Positions 5,517-6,453 of a stretch of 6,453 nt of DNA are shown in pieces; within the stretch, counting starts at the first letter, position 1; each line of letters opens with the position of its first letter. The position numbers and the translations under genes are program-made. Under the pieces are notes generated by a model. That model ran no database searches. It worked only from the letters and a program-made list of their open reading frames with translations, and was not told the DNA's origin. The stretch comes from Nocardioides sp. (GTDB lineage Bacteria; Actinomycetota; Actinomycetes; Propionibacteriales; Nocardioidaceae). The stretch is taken from positions 1-6,453 of the forward strand of contig JAKDNC010000211.1 in NCBI GenBank assembly GCA_030452025.1, written 5' to 3'.

Positions 5517-5699
5517 TCAGCCTGCGAAGAATCCGAAATAGATGAAGGCGACCACCACGGCCAACACGACACACCCCAACACGATCTGAGAGACGGCACT
5601 GCTCAGGAAGGCGTTGATCTGGTCGACGTCATCGGTGTACTGGCGGCGGCGCTTCTCGCCCAGGTAGTTGTAGATGCGGTCGTCGTCGAAGTTGCTCAT
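5517..5699 (-). CDS. 60-aa tail-anchored membrane peptide, unknown
   Basis: Small protein with a charged N-terminal half (MSNFDDDRIYNYLGEKRRRQ) and one C-terminal membrane helix at about 37-58, rich in Val, Leu, Ile and Phe, ending FFAG. The N-terminus should face the cytoplasm. The ATG at 5699 overlaps the stop of the 174-aa gene as ATGA, with a strong GAGGAG at 5708-5713 and an 8-nt spacer, so the start is well supported. A longer in-frame ORF reaching 6041 runs across the upstream gene in another frame and is not real. Small single-helix proteins are common accessory parts of membrane complexes, but no family is recognised. The translational coupling suggests a product needed together with the 174-aa membrane protein. 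Confidence 0.8.
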   Translation of the reverse strand: MSNFDDDRIYNYLGEKRRRQYTDDVDQINAFLSSAVSQIVLGCVVLAVVVAFIYFGFFAG

Positions 5700-6220
5700 G
5701 ATCGGGGCTCCTCGGCAGGTGTCTTCTTCCAGCGGGCAATGCGGTTCTTCAGCCAGCGCGACGCGTGATTGTCTGGAAACTCGACCACCCAGAAGCGGTG
5801 CAGGATCCACGTTTCCGCAACGGCCACCGTGGGGGCCGCGAACTCGGGCATGACGATGTAGGACAGCACCCACACTGATACCCACCGAACCCAGCCGCGG
5901 CGGCGGGCTTGGGGGATCAATGCCGCCGTCACGATCGCGGGCAGGATGAGCACCACCAGGGCGTCTCCGCCCCCGCCGTAGGTGGAGACCCGGGCGGCAG
6001 CTGCAGTGTGGGCGAACGCCAGGAACAGGCACACGGCCCACGGAAGCGGGTTGAACCTGCGGCGTGCCACCGGCCCATCATCCCGGCCAGACAGTTCCTG
6101 GCGGGGTGGGTCGACGCGGCCGGAGGATTCACTGCTGTCCCCGGGGGCGCGGCCTGGGGTCTTCCTGCTCGTCTTGCCGGTGCCGTGGTGGTGGCTGCGG
6201 CGTTTCGTTTGGGCCGACAT
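5696..6220 (-). CDS. 174-aa basic multi-spanning membrane protein, unknown
   Basis: Residues 1-57 are hydrophilic, basic and probably disordered, with a His/Lys/Arg-rich start (KRRSHHHGTGK). They are followed by hydrophobic helices at about 59-77, 87-103 and 111-128, and a weaker one near 130-146. The C-terminus (about 152-174) is basic and amphipathic (WLKNRIARWKK). The basic ends suggest both termini face the cytoplasm, which needs an even helix number, so the weak fourth helix is likely real. The ATG at 6220 has AGGAG at 6226-6230, spaced 5 nt. The gene follows the upstream reading frame by 8 nt and overlaps the 60-aa gene by 4 nt, so all three are probably cotranscribed. No family is recognised. 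Context suggests a component or accessory of the same membrane apparatus. Confidence 0.82.
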   Translation of the reverse strand: MSAQTKRRSHHHGTGKTSRKTPGRAPGDSSESSGRVDPPRQELSGRDDGPVARRRFNPLPWAVCLFLAFAHTAAAARVSTYGGGGDALVVLILPAIVTAALIPQARRRGWVRWVSVWVLSYIVMPEFAAPTVAVAETWILHRFWVVEFPDNHASRWLKNRIARWKKTPAEEPRS

Positions 6221-6225
6221 GGAGG

Positions 6226-6230
6226 CTCCT
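6226..6230 (-). promoter_or_regulatory. Ribosome binding site fused to the upstream stop codon
   Basis: AGGAG on the minus strand shares its first two bases with the TAG stop of the upstream frame (6231-6229) and lies 5 nt from the ATG of the 174-aa gene. It fixes that start and indicates tight cotranslation of the two genes. Confidence 0.6.
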
Positions 6231-6453
6231 AAGCCAGGTCGTCGAAGTTGGCGAGCACGTCGACGCGGGGTTTGCGGGTCGGGGTCTGCGGCGGCTGCGG
6301 GTCGGACTTGATCGCCGGCGGCTGCGGTGTGGTGGGTTCGGTCGCCGCAGGCTCTGTGGGGGGCGTCGAAGTTGGTTCGGCCCGGGCCGGCTGCGGTGTG
6401 GAGTCCGGCACCGGGGCACCGGTCAGGGGGGGTCCTCCCCCATCGTCGTCGTC
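6229..6453 (-). CDS. C-terminal Pro/Thr-rich tail of a gene entering from the right edge (partial)
   Basis: The frame is open from the right edge to the TAG at 6229-6231, giving 74 residues. It begins with four Asp and a Gly/Pro stretch, continues as a Pro, Thr, Ala and Glu-rich segment with near repeats such as EPTSTPP, TEPAATEP and TTPQPPA, and ends in KPRVDVLANFDDLA. The composition indicates a disordered C-terminal tail capped by a short conserved-looking motif, as often seen on large cytoplasmic ATPases or DNA-binding proteins; no function can be assigned. A start inside the window is possible (GTG at 6411), but no suitably spaced ribosome binding site precedes it. A different frame that ends in TGA at about 6426-6424 could instead be the tail of another gene. 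I favour one gene running off the edge. Confidence 0.55.
   Translation of the reverse strand, partial: DDDDGGGPPLTGAPVPDSTPQPARAEPTSTPPTEPAATEPTTPQPPAIKSDPQPPQTPTRKPRVDVLANFDDLA

Noticed and set aside
5700..6041. Extended version of the 60-aa gene starting at 6041
   Set aside because: It runs through the 174-aa membrane protein gene in another frame and gives an Arg/Pro-rich translation; the ATGA start with GAGGAG is clearly better.
1..6453. CRISPR arrays, tRNA/rRNA genes, insertion sequence ends, attachment sites
   Set aside because: I saw no regularly spaced repeats, tRNA-like cloverleaf sequence, transposase or integrase frame, or terminal inverted repeats.

Overview
This 6.45 kb window is very GC-rich. 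Its genes show high-GC coding bias, long spurious ORFs lie antisense to the real genes, and one gene uses a GTG start. The lipoprotein leader and a probable leaderless promoter also fit a high-GC actinomycete, though nothing seen identifies the genus. The content looks like part of a conjugative, type IV secretion (T4SS)-like membrane complex carried on a plasmid or integrative element. It could also be a chromosomal remnant of one. No ATPase, relaxase, integrase, tRNA, rRNA, IS or CRISPR array lies inside the window.

Layout, right to left (most genes are on the minus strand). (1) At 6453-5517 there is an apparent operon. It holds the C-terminal Pro/Thr-rich tail of a gene entering from the right edge, then a 174-aa basic multi-spanning membrane protein, then a 60-aa tail-anchored membrane peptide joined by an ATGA overlap. 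(2) At 5516-5373 a repeat-rich intergenic stretch carries an extended -10 promoter that appears to drive a leaderless mRNA. (3) At 5372-4581 lies an acidic lipoprotein. (4) At 4119-4571, the only plus-strand gene encodes a membrane-anchored, NTF2/VirB8-like protein. It converges on the lipoprotein, with an 8-bp inverted repeat spanning both stop codons. (5) At 3966-4118 is a divergent intergenic region. (6) At 3965-1 a second minus-strand operon encodes a small pilin-like (VirB2-like) two-helix membrane protein, a VirB3/TcpE/PrgI-like hairpin membrane protein, and a 986-aa VirB6/TrbL-like polytopic protein with a signal peptide, a roughly 400-residue central domain and a basic C-terminal tail. 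The start of a further gene runs off the left edge.

The gene order pilin-like, VirB3-like, VirB6-like, with a VirB8-like protein and a lipoprotein next door, is the main argument for a T4SS-type channel. Family calls rest on topology, size and synteny, not on sequence searches, and should be read that way. The points most worth a second look are the unusually large VirB6-like protein with its topology conflict and glycine-zipper tail, the paired cysteines in all predicted exported domains, the leaderless promoter with an embedded inverted repeat, and the hairpins between the pilin-like and VirB3-like genes.
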